Below, one piece after another: positions 8,814 through 18,171 of a stretch of 64,000 bases of DNA (its first letter is position 1; each line of letters starts with the position of its first letter). The position numbers were made by a program, and so were the translations under genes. Source of the DNA: Ruminococcus flavefaciens ND2009 (GTDB lineage Bacteria > Bacillota > Clostridia > Oscillospirales > Ruminococcaceae); NCBI RefSeq assembly GCF_000621785.1, contig NZ_KK211348.1, forward strand, positions 69,494 to 133,493. The letters run 5' to 3'. The notes under the pieces were generated by a model. It made no database searches. It was not told the DNA's origin and worked only from the letters and a program-made list of their open reading frames with translations.

Positions 8814-9382
8814 TGGACAGAGAAAAAATCGAATACCACGTTCTCGGACTTCTCAAAGCCATAGGCGAGGACCCCGACCGCGAGGGACTCAGGGAGACTC
8901 CTGCCCGTGTGGCGCGTATGCTTGAGGAGGTACTTGAGGGAACTGCATATACAAATCACCAGATAGCCGAGATGTTCGGCAAGACCTTTGACGCAGAGGG
9001 CACCCCCGATATGGACAGCGCCGTGGTCATGAAGGATATTACCGTTTTCAGCTACTGCGAGCACCATCTGGCGCTTATGTACGATATGAGCGTGAATGTG
9101 GCGTACATTCCCCACGGCAGAGTGCTGGGACTCAGCAAGATAGCCCGTATCTGCGATATGGCGGCGAAGCGTTTGCAGCTTCAGGAGCGTCTGGGAAAGG
9201 ACATCGCAGAGATAATCTCCGAGGCGGCAGGTACTCCCGATGTGGGCGTAATGATAAGGGGTAGCCACAGCTGTATGACTGCCAGAGGTATCCGGAATGC
9301 CGGCGCAAAGACGGTGACGGGTACGTTCATGGGCGCTTTCAGGGACAGTGCGGAGCTGAAATCCCTGGTGAAGTTTGACTGA
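8813..9382 (+). CDS. folE: GTP cyclohydrolase I
   Basis: A 189-residue enzyme producing dihydroneopterin triphosphate from GTP, the entry step for the deazapurine pathway (and for folate). Zinc and active-site motifs are seen: FSYCEHHLALMYD, YIPHGRVLGLSKIARI, RRLQ-like KRLQLQERL and GSHSCMTARG. The ATG at 8813 sits one base into the queE stop with AGGAGG upstream; a longer frame from 8786 lacks a ribosome site. Its place inside the que operon suggests this copy is dedicated to preQ1 synthesis. Confidence 0.95.
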   Translation: MDREKIEYHVLGLLKAIGEDPDREGLRETPARVARMLEEVLEGTAYTNHQIAEMFGKTFDAEGTPDMDSAVVMKDITVFSYCEHHLALMYDMSVNVAYIPHGRVLGLSKIARICDMAAKRLQLQERLGKDIAEIISEAAGTPDVGVMIRGSHSCMTARGIRNAGAKTVTGTFMGAFRDSAELKSLVKFD

Positions 9383-9392
9383 GGAGGATATT

Positions 9393-10079
9393 ATGAAAGC
9401 ATTGGTACTTTTCAGCGGCGGCGTTGACAGCACAACCTGTCTCGCCATCGCTGCTGATAAATACGGAGCAGACGAGGTGCTTGCACTGTCTCTCTACTAC
9501 GGACAGAAGCACAGCCGCGAGCTGGAAGCTGCAAGGAAGATAGCTGCCCATTATGGTGTAAAGCATAAAGAGCTCGATCTTGCGCTGATATTCGCTGACA
9601 GCGACTGCACTCTTCTCAAGGGCTCCGATGGGGAGATACCCAAGGAGAGCTATGCGGAGCAGCTGGAAAAGACAGACGGCAAGCCTGTCTCCACCTATGT
9701 GCCCTTCAGAAACGGACTTTTCCTGGCTTCTGCGGCAAGCATAGCCCTGTCCAACGGCTGCGTGGAGATATACTACGGCGCTCACAGCGATGACGCCGCA
9801 GGCAATGCCTACCCCGATTGCAGCAGCGACTTCAATGACGCCATCAACCGCGCCATCTATCTGGGAAGCGGCGAAGAACTGAGGGTAACGGCTCCCTTTA
9901 TAGGCATGAACAAGGCTCAGGTCATTGCAAAGGGACTGGAGCTGGGAGTTCCCTATGAGCTTACATGGAGCTGCTATGAGGGCGGCGACAAGCCCTGCGG
10001 AGTATGCGGCACCTGCCGCGACAGGATAGCCGCATTCAGAGCCAACGGCATGGACGACCCTGCCATGAAAGGAGAATAA
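9393..10079 (+). CDS. queC: 7-cyano-7-deazaguanine (preQ0) synthase
   Basis: A 228-residue ATP-dependent enzyme that turns the carboxylate of CDG into a nitrile. The PP-loop [10 protein letters not shown] lies at residues 8-17, and the C-terminal zinc site is [18 protein letters not shown]. The start at ATG 9393 follows GAGGAGG; the six-codon longer frame overlaps the folE stop. It is fourth of five genes and is followed one base later by queF. Confidence 0.95.
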   Translation: MKALVLFSGGVDSTTCLAIAADKYGADEVLALSLYYGQKHSRELEAARKIAAHYGVKHKELDLALIFADSDCTLLKGSDGEIPKESYAEQLEKTDGKPVSTYVPFRNGLFLASAASIALSNGCVEIYYGAHSDDAAGNAYPDCSSDFNDAINRAIYLGSGEELRVTAPFIGMNKAQVIAKGLELGVPYELTWSCYEGGDKPCGVCGTCRDRIAAFRANGMDDPAMKGE

Positions 10080-10080
10080 T

Positions 10081-10578
10081 ATGAGCGGAAGGACCGAAAA
10101 TGAAAAGGGGAGCATAACTCTCCTCGGCAATAACAACACAAAGTATTCATCTGATTACGACCCGTCGGTGCTGGAGACCTTCCCCAACAAGCACCCCGAC
10201 AATGATTATTTCGTAAAGTTCAACTGTCCCGAGTTCACAAGTCTGTGCCCTATCACCGGACAGCCCGACTTTGCCACCATTTACATCTCCTATATCCCCG
10301 GCGAGAGAATGGTGGAGAGCAAGTCGCTGAAGCTGTATCTGTTCAGCTTCCGCAATCACGGCGACTTCCATGAGGACTGCGTGAACATCATCATGAAGGA
10401 CCTCATAAAGCTCATGGAGCCCAAGTACATAGAGGTATGGGGAAAGTTCCTGCCCCGCGGCGGCATCTCCATCGACCCCTACTGCAACTACGGCATTCCC
10501 GGTACAAAGTGGGAACAGCTTGCCTGGGACAGGCTCGCACACCACGATATGTACCCCGAGAGCATCAATAACAGGTGA
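10081..10578 (+). CDS. queF: NADPH-dependent preQ0 reductase
   Basis: A 165-residue unimodular QueF that reduces preQ0 to preQ1. The nucleophilic cysteine is in [13 protein letters not shown] and the QueF signature is [20 protein letters not shown], with the catalytic aspartate/histidine nearby. Length matches the short Bacillus-type enzyme. It is the last gene of the operon and is followed by a terminator. Presence of queF means the product is preQ1, the ligand predicted for the upstream riboswitch. Confidence 0.96.
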   Translation: MSGRTENEKGSITLLGNNNTKYSSDYDPSVLETFPNKHPDNDYFVKFNCPEFTSLCPITGQPDFATIYISYIPGERMVESKSLKLYLFSFRNHGDFHEDCVNIIMKDLIKLMEPKYIEVWGKFLPRGGISIDPYCNYGIPGTKWEQLAWDRLAHHDMYPESINNR

Positions 10579-10587
10579 TATAAAACG

Positions 10588-10624
10588 ATCCCCTGAGTGA
10601 ATGAACACTCAGGGGATTTTCTGT
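10588..10624. terminator. Bidirectional terminator after queF
   Basis: ATCCCCTGAGTG (10588-10599) pairs with CACTCAGGGGAT (10606-10617), followed by TTTT; the minus strand also has a short T-run after the hairpin, so it can also end the convergent GH9 transcript. Confidence 0.88.
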
Positions 10625-10651
10625 TTTATTCAGTTGTCAGCTGTGTGCTTA

Positions 10652-13615
10652 TCAGTCCAGTGATTCGACCAGGTGGAGGAGATACTCCTGAATGCGGAGG
10701 GCGTCTCCACTGGTTATGCCCTTTGTGGACTTGTCAACGTCTGCATTTGCCTTGCCCTGAGGAGTAAGGTGCTTGGGATTTTTGCCCTGAGTACCGTACT
10801 GGTCGGGGTTAGCCAGAGACTGCATAATGAGGATAGCGTCTGCAAGCTCAACTGTATCATCGCAGTTTGCGTCGCCTGACTTTGTGACAGCAATATCAGT
10901 TGTGGTAGTGGTCTTGCCGGGGTCAGGTGTTGTGGTGGTAGTTGTAGTGGTAGTAGGAGGTGTTGTGGTAGTTGTGGTTGTGGTCGGCAGAGGTCCGGGC
11001 ACATCCCATGCGTTCTCGGCAAAGTTGATGTTCCATGCGAAGGAAGCCTGCCAGTCTACAGCTGAATCGTTTGTGCTCCATGAGCTTACGGAATCGGCGT
11101 AGCACTTCTGAGCAGGTACCTTTCCGCGCTCCATTCCCAGACTCTTTACATAGTCATCCTGAATTCCTGAAGCGGGACCGCTGACCATTACTCCTGAGGG
11201 AGCCATGGGGAAATCGTGGTCCAGCTCATATATCCAGTATCTGTTTGAGGGATTATTTGAGTGGTATGTACCGTAGCCTGTGACATAGGATATGCCGAGA
11301 CCGTTTCTTCCGAAAATGTAGTCCATAGCCTGAGTCATGCCGTTGAGATACTTCATATCTGCGTTTGATGCGTCATAAGCATAAGCCATGATCATGGCGT
11401 TATTAGTTATAAAAGCATTTGAACCGGGCTCATATCCTGCATGAGTATAATCAGTGGGCATACCGATTTGATCCATGATTACGGTTTCTTTGAATGGTAC
11501 ACCCATTCCGTTTCTAGAGCTGTTTTCAATTTCAAGCAGAGATTCTGCGGCTTGTTTGATATTATACTCGATGATTTCCTTGTCCCTTGCAGCTGCCTTA
11601 TCGCTGAGGTAAAGCGAAAGTGTTCCCAGAGTAGTAGTTTCACTGTTATTGAAGGCTGAGTAGGTAACACCATCTATTTGGGACAGCTCTATGTCAAACG
11701 CCTTTGTGACTCCTGCTCTGCTGTGTTTGTTCTCATAGTTCTTCAGCTCGTCATAGTACTCCTCAGCACCTGTGGTTGCGAAGAGCTCGCAGGCAGCCCA
11801 GTATGCTTCGTCCTTGACGCAGCTGTCCTCGTATATGCCTGTGCCCACATATGAGCCTTCGGGAGCGAACTGAGGATCCACCTGATAATGTCCGCTTCTG
11901 ACATCACTGACATCCCATTTTTCCTTGTATGCCATTACAGCCTTCCAGGAATCCTCTGCGTGTTTGAGGCACTCCTTTGCGAAATCATCGTCTATGCCCT
12001 CCCAGAGACGTGCAGCCTGAGCTGCGCAGGCTATCATATTGAATGTAGCTGCATACGTAGGAGGTCTTACGATACGGACAGGCATATATTCTTCGTCATA
12101 TATGTAGGTTTTTCCTGCAAAACTGTTGGGTCTGTAGTCGCCTGCCTGGTGGTATACGAAGTTTGCGTGATCCTTGCCCCATACTGAGTCCTTGTCAGCA
12201 TCAACGATCATCTTGAACATCCACTCAAGCTCATATCTTGCTTCTCTGAGGGACTCCTCGGAGGCATCGCCCCTTGACTTGTCCATTTCGTACATATTCT
12301 GGAGGAGCCATACAGCGTTAGCGCCTGTGATGACGTTCTTTGTGCTGTCGGAGCCTGTGTACCAGCCGCCTGTTACGTCGATAGAATCCCTCTTATCGCC
12401 GTCAAATTCTCTGCCGTAGGCTCTTATCCATTCTGACTGGATATATGCGGTATCGTTCTTGTGCATTGCAGAATGAGCAAGCTTGGACTTCTTGTCCTTT
12501 GGGTTATATGAGGTTATCTTTGATTCTTTAATATCCTCGTCGGAACGGTTCTGATAGTAGTAGTTCAGGGCGTCTTTGAGGATACCACTGTAAACATCTT
12601 CACCTATCTTGAACTCATGGCTGATGTATTTCTTATAGGTCTCGCCTGTGCGGGAATTTGTATATACGTTGTCCTTGTCATCCACCTCAATTGTGTATGT
12701 ACCGGGCTCGGAAACAGTTGAGAAATCAAGTATCTGGCAGTAATCGCCTGCTGTTTCGTCATATCCTATGGGAGTACCCTTGCCTGTGTATACGGTCTCG
12801 CCGTTTTTCTTGACTGTGAAGCTTACGGGGTCCTTTATCTCCTTGCTTGTGGCGTATGTAGCCTTTTTGTCATTGGCTATGTAATAGCCCATCTGGTTCA
12901 CTCTTACATCGCTTCTGGGGGTAATGATCCCCATTTCATTTGTGGGATCCCAGAGGCATGGAGTGGACTTTGCGTCCTTGTATTCCTCACCGCAGGTCTC
13001 GCACTCAAGTGTGAGATTATCGAACTTCAGCACTGTTCCCTCGGGGAAACAGTCATTAGGCTGGTAAGAGCCTGCGCCGCCGTACTGGAATGACCATTCA
13101 GCCACCTCGATAGTTTTTGTGGCGGTAAATTCACTGTCGAAGCTGTTCTTGCCTTGAATTATTTTGACGTTGTCCCAGCCCTGATCCCAGTTGCTGGCAT
13201 TGTTCTGCCAAACTCCTGAAGGGTCAACGTTGAAGTTTGTGCCTGAATCGCTGATGACAGTAGCAAGCTCGCCGTCCGTTGAGGCTTCTACTTCCCAGTG
13301 TATCTTGTACTTATGCCCCTTCTCAATATGGAGATTTCTGTGGCGTATACCCAGATCCCATCTTGAGTCGCCGCCTCGCTGATATCCGCCGGGATTGTAG
13401 ATAGTGATGTTAAAGCTGCCGCCCTTGGTGTCGAAGCGCTGCTCTGCGGGGCTAATGGAATATGCTGTCCATGGCAGCGCTATCCCGTCGTTGAAGTCAT
13501 TCTGTCCGAGACAATCAGCATTAGCTGTAAATGGTGCAAATGCGGCAGTGCTTACCGCAGCTATTGAAGCTGCCATTAGTCTCTGAATGATTTTTTTGGT
13601 TGACCTGTGTTTCAT
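10652..13615 (-). CDS. Secreted GH9-family glycoside hydrolase with CBM-like domain and dockerin; altered catalytic motifs
   Basis: A 987-residue cellulosomal protein. Layout: signal peptide (1-33), a beta-sandwich CBM4/9-like domain (about 34-207), an Ig-like CelD_N domain (about 236-312), a GH9 (alpha/alpha)6 domain (about 345-870), a Thr/Pro linker (875-912) and a type I dockerin (913-987; GDANCDDTVELADAILIM and a second calcium repeat). GH9 enzymes normally carry a Y-D-A-G-D pair and a catalytic Glu in NE-x-A. Here the first motif is GGWYTGSD (T420, D423), the second is STNDSAVDW with Asp at 850, and the usual HHR region reads NNPSNRYW. It is therefore a GH9 relative with uncertain cellulase activity. 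Start MKHRSTKK follows GGGAGGGA; a sigma-A promoter lies about 120 bases upstream. Confidence 0.92.
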   Translation of the reverse strand: MKHRSTKKIIQRLMAASIAAVSTAAFAPFTANADCLGQNDFNDGIALPWTAYSISPAEQRFDTKGGSFNITIYNPGGYQRGGDSRWDLGIRHRNLHIEKGHKYKIHWEVEASTDGELATVISDSGTNFNVDPSGVWQNNASNWDQGWDNVKIIQGKNSFDSEFTATKTIEVAEWSFQYGGAGSYQPNDCFPEGTVLKFDNLTLECETCGEEYKDAKSTPCLWDPTNEMGIITPRSDVRVNQMGYYIANDKKATYATSKEIKDPVSFTVKKNGETVYTGKGTPIGYDETAGDYCQILDFSTVSEPGTYTIEVDDKDNVYTNSRTGETYKKYISHEFKIGEDVYSGILKDALNYYYQNRSDEDIKESKITSYNPKDKKSKLAHSAMHKNDTAYIQSEWIRAYGREFDGDKRDSIDVTGGWYTGSDSTKNVITGANAVWLLQNMYEMDKSRGDASEESLREARYELEWMFKMIVDADKDSVWGKDHANFVYHQAGDYRPNSFAGKTYIYDEEYMPVRIVRPPTYAATFNMIACAAQAARLWEGIDDDFAKECLKHAEDSWKAVMAYKEKWDVSDVRSGHYQVDPQFAPEGSYVGTGIYEDSCVKDEAYWAACELFATTGAEEYYDELKNYENKHSRAGVTKAFDIELSQIDGVTYSAFNNSETTTLGTLSLYLSDKAAARDKEIIEYNIKQAAESLLEIENSSRNGMGVPFKETVIMDQIGMPTDYTHAGYEPGSNAFITNNAMIMAYAYDASNADMKYLNGMTQAMDYIFGRNGLGISYVTGYGTYHSNNPSNRYWIYELDHDFPMAPSGVMVSGPASGIQDDYVKSLGMERGKVPAQKCYADSVSSWSTNDSAVDWQASFAWNINFAENAWDVPGPLPTTTTTTTTPPTTTTTTTTTPDPGKTTTTTDIAVTKSGDANCDDTVELADAILIMQSLANPDQYGTQGKNPKHLTPQGKANADVDKSTKGITSGDALRIQEYLLHLVESLD

Positions 13616-13732
13616 GATTGTTCCCTCCCTGATATGTTCGCCGGTTTTTCGGCATTTTATTTATCATATCCGCGGCATTAATTGTTGTAAAAAATAACAA
13701 TCTTTTTAACTTGTATCCGCGAATATATATCT

Positions 13733-13761
13733 ATTATATACTATTATTTCCTGTTAGTCAA
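13733..13761 (-). promoter_or_regulatory. Sigma-A promoter of the GH9 gene, long leader
   Basis: On the minus strand TTGACT (plus 13756-13761), 17-base spacer, TATAAT (plus 13733-13738). The leader of about 110 bases contains an ATTGTT/AACAAT inverted repeat (13681-13701). Confidence 0.82.
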
Positions 13762-13765
13762 GTAT

Positions 13766-13800
13766 AAAAAGCCCGCTCCCGAGTGTTTTTTCGGGAGCGG
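13766..13800 (-). terminator. Terminator of the GGDEF gene
   Basis: CCGCTCCCGA (13773-13782) pairs with TCGGGAGCGG (13791-13800); on the minus strand a T-run follows the stem. Confidence 0.85.
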
Positions 13801-13844
13801 TTTTTAAAGAGAGGCTTTACACAAGCTTAACTATGTTTCATGTT

Positions 13845-15152
13845 TCAGCGAAATACTGCCTTTACACAGTTTCTTCCCGAGGACTTTGCTTCGTATACAG
13901 CCTTGTCCATACGGTCAAAGGCAGATGATATGCTGTCATCGGCGGATATGGTCGTAACACCTATACTGCAAGTGATATTCCCTATTTTATCAAAGTTTTC
14001 TGCGGCAACTCTCTCCCGGAGCGCCTCAGCGATAGATACAGCTTTATCGGCGTCTGCGTTGTAGAGCACAACTACGAACTCCTCGCCGCCCCAGCGTCCT
14101 GCTACAGCCTTCATACCTGCCACAAATCCGTCGATGACCTGAGCGAAGTGTACCAGAGTGGCGTCGCCTGCGGAGTGACCATACAGGTCATTGACCCGCT
14201 TGAAAAAGTCAATATCCAGTATCATCATGGCAGCGCTGCCGCCGTCTTTTCGGATACCGTTGATGGTGTTTTCCATTTCGCTCTCGATCTGTCGGTGGTT
14301 GTATATGCCCGTCAGGGGATCCTTCAGTGCCAGATCCTCGTAAGTTTTCAGGGTAGTCATCAGCTTTTCGGCGCTCTCGTGAATATCCTGCACCATGAAT
14401 ACGAAACGGAAATCGTCGGGATTAGCGGTCTCGGCGCGTCTGAATATGAGCTTTACCCATATGTATTTGCCCTCAAGGTTCATCATGAGGCAGTCATAGG
14501 AGGAGGTGCGTCCCACGGACAGGTTTTTCTTCAGATACTCGGGATCGGTGCGCTCAAGGAAGATGTCCTGATCCTCGGGCCAGATCATATTGACGATCAT
14601 AAGCCGCCAGTCCGAGTATTTCAGCTGCTGGTTCATGACCTCGTCGGAGATCTCGGTGATGCTGATACTGTTGGTGGTGTCCTTGACCAGATCCACATAC
14701 ATTGAGAAAAGATAGGTATCCTGTATGGTATCCACCTTTTTGGTGGTGAGAGTCTCGTCGATATACTGGCTTCCATCCAGCTCGTCAAGTATTATGAGGT
14801 AGACCTCCTCGCTTTTCATGGGGTAAACGGTCATCTGTACTATATGGGTAACGTTATCAACGCTGATGTTGATCCTCTTGCTGTATTTCCCCACGAATTT
14901 GCCTGCGGTGGGGATAAACACGCGATAGCCCTCTATGACGGAGTCAGAGCTGTTGTTCAGGTGGTACCAGAGCTTTTCAATAAGATCATGGTAGCTGCCG
15001 TCTTTTTCAAGGAAGGTCTCAAAGACTCCCCGTTTTATGAGAGTTCTGTAGGTGTCATTTCTGCCGTCGGCAATGACTACGGCGTCAACGTTGCTGCCTG
15101 CAAATCTCATTGCCTCCTCGAGAGTGATCTCGTTGATGTTATCGGTATTCAC
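13845..15152 (-). CDS. GGDEF-domain diguanylate cyclase with PAS-like N-terminus
   Basis: A 435-residue soluble protein. The N-terminal 260 residues look like one or two PAS-type sensor folds (for example IWVKLIFRRAETANPDDFRFVFMVQDIHE near the end). The C-terminal GGDEF domain begins DLALKDPLTGIYNHRQIE and has the active signature RWGGEEF, so c-di-GMP synthesis from two GTP is expected. The inhibitory I-site RxxD that usually precedes the signature is absent (AGMKAVAG). It starts on GTG after AGGGGG. No membrane segment is seen. It stands alone between two terminator/promoter regions. Confidence 0.9.
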   Translation of the reverse strand: MNTDNINEITLEEAMRFAGSNVDAVVIADGRNDTYRTLIKRGVFETFLEKDGSYHDLIEKLWYHLNNSSDSVIEGYRVFIPTAGKFVGKYSKRINISVDNVTHIVQMTVYPMKSEEVYLIILDELDGSQYIDETLTTKKVDTIQDTYLFSMYVDLVKDTTNSISITEISDEVMNQQLKYSDWRLMIVNMIWPEDQDIFLERTDPEYLKKNLSVGRTSSYDCLMMNLEGKYIWVKLIFRRAETANPDDFRFVFMVQDIHESAEKLMTTLKTYEDLALKDPLTGIYNHRQIESEMENTINGIRKDGGSAAMMILDIDFFKRVNDLYGHSAGDATLVHFAQVIDGFVAGMKAVAGRWGGEEFVVVLYNADADKAVSIAEALRERVAAENFDKIGNITCSIGVTTISADDSISSAFDRMDKAVYEAKSSGRNCVKAVFR

Positions 15153-15389
15153 GTTCAGTCCCCCTAAAAGCTGTATAGTTCAGCTTCCCGCGGCTGTATC
15201 ATGCCGGAGAAGTTTTATTCTTTATATATATGATAACATATAATAACATTTGAAATGATAATATTCTGTTAATTTTCAACAATTGATATAGCTATTTGTA
15301 AGAGTTTACAATCAGAGGCAGCTTTACTTGTGTAAAATGCAGAAAACAGCGGCTTTTCAGAAAAAAGAAAAGTTTTTTTTAAAAAGCAC

Positions 15390-15425
15390 TTGACATCTTA
15401 TTATTTTTGTGATATTATCATGATA
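15390..15425 (+). promoter_or_regulatory. Promoter of the NAD salvage operon with overlapping palindrome
   Basis: TTGACA (15390-15395), 17-base spacer, TATTAT (15413-15418). The 10-base perfect palindrome TATCATGATA (15416-15425) overlaps the -10 and could be part of an operator for the NrtR-like regulator encoded just downstream. The operator part is inference. Confidence 0.7.
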
Positions 15426-15449
15426 GAAATAACAGAGGAGGTGATGCCG

Positions 15450-16271
15450 GTGGCAACAGAAAAAGAGTTCCTGTCGGCATATAAGCTCAGCGATTATGAG
15501 AGACCTTCGGTGACAGCCGATGTGGCGGCGTTCATGATAAGGTCCGAGGAAAAGACCAGCTATCGCCGCAATCCCGAGAACAGGCTCACATTGCTGCTTA
15601 TAAAGAGGGGCGGTCACCCCTACAAGGATATGTGGGCGCTGCCGGGGGGCTTTCTCAACTCAAATGAGACGATCGAGGAATGTGCTCTCAGGGAGATAAA
15701 GGAGGAGACCAATGTCCTTCCCGTATCCATCATGCCTGTGGGAGTTTTCAGCCGCCCCGGCAGAGACCCGAGAGGCTGGATAATCTCACACGCTTATGTT
15801 TCCGTCATCGGGGACGAGTCCGTGAAGCAGGTAGCTATGGACGACGCCTCCGACGCACAGTGGTTCGATGTGGACTTTGACAGGGACGAGGGCGGTGAGT
15901 ACCACCTGACTCTCAGCTGCGGAGATGTGGTGCTGAGGGCTGTCCTCACCGAGGAGAGCTCCGGCTTCGGACGCACCTCATTCGCCATAAAGGACAGCGG
16001 TACCCTTGCCTTTGACCATGCTGCCATGATAGCCTCTGCCGTAACAGCTCTCAGGAGAGCGGCGAGAAGCTACGATACCATTTTTGACTTCCTGCCTGAG
16101 GCGTTTACTCTCACCGCCTTTCAGAAGGTGCAGGAGACCATACTGAACGTTTCCTTCCTGCCTGCCAATTTCAGACGAATGGTCAGCAGGTATGTGGAGG
16201 AGACAGGGGAGATAGTAAGGGGCGAGGGACATCGTCCCGCCAAGCTCTACAGACGCAAAAACAATGATTAA
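15450..16271 (+). CDS. NrtR-like Nudix regulator/hydrolase
   Basis: A 273-residue protein with an N-terminal Nudix hydrolase domain and a C-terminal winged helix. The Nudix box is complete (GFLNSNETIEECALREIKEE), so hydrolysis of ADP-ribose-type substrates is possible. The C-terminal part, FDFLPEAFTLTAFQKVQE then NFRRMVSRYVEETGE and AKLYRRK, matches the DNA-binding domain of NrtR, which represses NAD genes and releases DNA on binding ADP-ribose. It is followed within 15 bases by pncA and then pncB, as NrtR genes often are. GTG at 15450 lies eight bases after AGGAGG; the ATG at 15444 is only two bases from it. Confidence 0.85.
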   Translation: MATEKEFLSAYKLSDYERPSVTADVAAFMIRSEEKTSYRRNPENRLTLLLIKRGGHPYKDMWALPGGFLNSNETIEECALREIKEETNVLPVSIMPVGVFSRPGRDPRGWIISHAYVSVIGDESVKQVAMDDASDAQWFDVDFDRDEGGEYHLTLSCGDVVLRAVLTEESSGFGRTSFAIKDSGTLAFDHAAMIASAVTALRRAARSYDTIFDFLPEAFTLTAFQKVQETILNVSFLPANFRRMVSRYVEETGEIVRGEGHRPAKLYRRKNND

Positions 16272-16284
16272 GGAGGAGATCGTC

Positions 16285-16809
16285 ATGAAAAATATTCTGG
16301 TAGTAGTTGATATGCAGAAGGACTTCGTGGACGGAGCCCTGGGCTCTGCTGAGGCCTGCGCAATAGTTCCTGCGGCTGCAAAGAAGATAGCCGCTTTCAA
16401 GGGAGAGATATTCGTAACCTTCGACACTCATTCTGAGAATTATATGGACACCGCCGAGGGAAAGAAGCTTCCCGTTCCTCACTGCATAAAGGGCACAGAG
16501 GGCTGGGAGCTGGACAAGGATATTGCAGAGGCTCTCAAGGGAAAGAACTTTACTCCCGTTGAGAAAAAGACCTTCGGTTCTGTTGATCTTCCGAAGCTCA
16601 TAAAAAAGGCAGTTGGCAATGAGGAGTTCACTGTTGAACTAATCGGTCTCTGCACGGATATATGCGTTGTAAGCAACGCCCTGCTCATAAAGGCAAGCTT
16701 CCCCGAAACTCCCATAGCCGTGGACGCAGCCTGCTGCGCAGGAGTTACACCTCTTAAGCACGATGCAGCCCTCGAGACCATGAGAAGCTGCCAGATAGAC
16801 GTTATATAA
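16285..16809 (+). CDS. pncA: Nicotinamidase
   Basis: A 174-residue isochorismatase-fold enzyme hydrolysing nicotinamide to nicotinate. Catalytic triad positions are visible: Asp in VVDMQKDFVDG, Lys in VEKKTFGSVD and Cys in IGLCTDICVVSNA. A metal-site histidine is in FDTHSENY. The start at 16285 follows AAGGAGGA. It lies between the NrtR-like regulator and pncB, a complete nicotinamide salvage unit. Confidence 0.93.
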   Translation: MKNILVVVDMQKDFVDGALGSAEACAIVPAAAKKIAAFKGEIFVTFDTHSENYMDTAEGKKLPVPHCIKGTEGWELDKDIAEALKGKNFTPVEKKTFGSVDLPKLIKKAVGNEEFTVELIGLCTDICVVSNALLIKASFPETPIAVDAACCAGVTPLKHDAALETMRSCQIDVI

Positions 16810-16827
16810 CAGAAAGGATATGATATT

Positions 16828-18030
16828 ATGAAACTTGAACCCATCGTTGTTTCGCTCCTTGACACTGACCTGTACAAGTTCAACATGGACCAGGTCATCT
16901 TCCACAAGCACACAGACCTCTGCGGACAGTATTACTTCAAATGCCGCAATAAGGGCATAGTTTTCACTGATGAGATGGTGCAGGAGATAAACGATCAGAT
17001 CGATCACCTGTGCACTCTCAGCTTCAAAAATGAGGAGCTGGACTACCTCCGCTCTATCCGCTTCATCAAGAACGACTACGTTGAGTTCCTCAGGCTCTGG
17101 CACCCTATCAGGGACTACGTTACCGCAGGGCTCAATGCTGACGGCAATCTGGAGATCGTTGTGGACGGTCCGCTGTTTTCGGCTATGCAGTTCGAGATAT
17201 ATCTCCTTGAGATAGTCAACGAGGTATACTTCCGCATGAAGTACGATTACAACAGGCTGAGAAAGTCTGCGGAGGAGCGCCTTGACGCCAAGATAAAGGC
17301 TCTGAACGACGGCACATACACATTCAAATTCGCTGAGTTCGGCTGCCGCAGAAGACTGTCCCGTGAGTGGGAGGACGTTGTGGTGAAGCGCCTGTGCACC
17401 GAGACCGACAAGTGCGTGGGCACTTCAAATGTGTACCTTGCCATGAAGTACAACGTAACTCCTATCGGCACCTACGCTCACGAGTTCGTGCAGATGTATC
17501 AGGGAATAGACTCCATACCCCTTGCATATACCAACCACTACGCCATGAAGGACTGGTATGACGAGTATGACGGCGATAACGGTACTGCTCTTACGGATAC
17601 TATCACAACAGACCTGTTCCTGCTGGACTTTAACCGCTCAATGGTCAATAACTACACAGGTGTCCGCCATGACAGCGGAGATCCCTATGAGTGGGGCGAG
17701 AAGATGATAGCTCACTATAAGAAGTACGGCGTTGATCCTAAGACAAAGCTGCTGCTGTTCAGCGACAGCCTTGATTTTGACCGCGCACAGAAGCTCTACG
17801 ATCATTTCTGTGACAAGACCAAGGTATCCTTCGGTATCGGAACATTCTGCTCCAACGATACGGAGGAGGAGGCTCTCAACATTGTTATCAAGCTCCAGTA
17901 TGTAAACGGCAGACCCGTGGCGAAGCTGTCCGACGCTGTTGGCAAGGCAATGTGCCGCGATGAGGAGTACCTTGAGTACCTCAAGCGCTCTGTGGACTTC
18001 AGACTGAAAAGAGAAGCCGATAAAAAATAA
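16828..18030 (+). CDS. pncB: Nicotinate phosphoribosyltransferase
   Basis: A 400-residue enzyme joining nicotinate and PRPP to nicotinate mononucleotide, the step after PncA. The N-terminus LLDTDLYKFNMDQVIFHKH and the catalytic region GVRHDSGDPYEWGEK are characteristic, as is FEFGCRR-like FAEFGCRRRLSREWE. Length matches the bacterial short form. It ends the operon, with a strong terminator ten bases downstream. Confidence 0.95.
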   Translation: MKLEPIVVSLLDTDLYKFNMDQVIFHKHTDLCGQYYFKCRNKGIVFTDEMVQEINDQIDHLCTLSFKNEELDYLRSIRFIKNDYVEFLRLWHPIRDYVTAGLNADGNLEIVVDGPLFSAMQFEIYLLEIVNEVYFRMKYDYNRLRKSAEERLDAKIKALNDGTYTFKFAEFGCRRRLSREWEDVVVKRLCTETDKCVGTSNVYLAMKYNVTPIGTYAHEFVQMYQGIDSIPLAYTNHYAMKDWYDEYDGDNGTALTDTITTDLFLLDFNRSMVNNYTGVRHDSGDPYEWGEKMIAHYKKYGVDPKTKLLLFSDSLDFDRAQKLYDHFCDKTKVSFGIGTFCSNDTEEEALNIVIKLQYVNGRPVAKLSDAVGKAMCRDEEYLEYLKRSVDFRLKREADKK

Positions 18031-18039
18031 GTATCCCAT

Positions 18040-18077
18040 ACGGAGAAGGCGGTGAGTGAGCCTTCTCCGTTTTTTGT
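18040..18077 (+). terminator. Terminator of the NAD salvage operon
   Basis: ACGGAGAAGGC (18040-18050) pairs with GCCTTCTCCGT (18060-18070), followed by a T-run. Confidence 0.92.
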
Positions 18078-18111
18078 TACAAATGTCACTTTGAAAGTTA
18101 TTCCTGTCATC

Positions 18112-18140
18112 TTGTATTTCTGCGCATCTTACTGTATAAT
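18112..18140 (+). promoter_or_regulatory. Sigma-A promoter
   Basis: TTGTAT (18112-18117), 17-base spacer, TATAAT (18135-18140), 32 bases before the next gene. Confidence 0.78.
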
Positions 18141-18171
18141 CAGAGCATAGAAACACGGAAGGGGGATCACT

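Noticed and set aside
8678..9448. 256-codon minus-strand open frame
   Set aside because: Antisense to queE/folE; no coding signature. The same holds for the open frame at 9339-10139 opposite queC.
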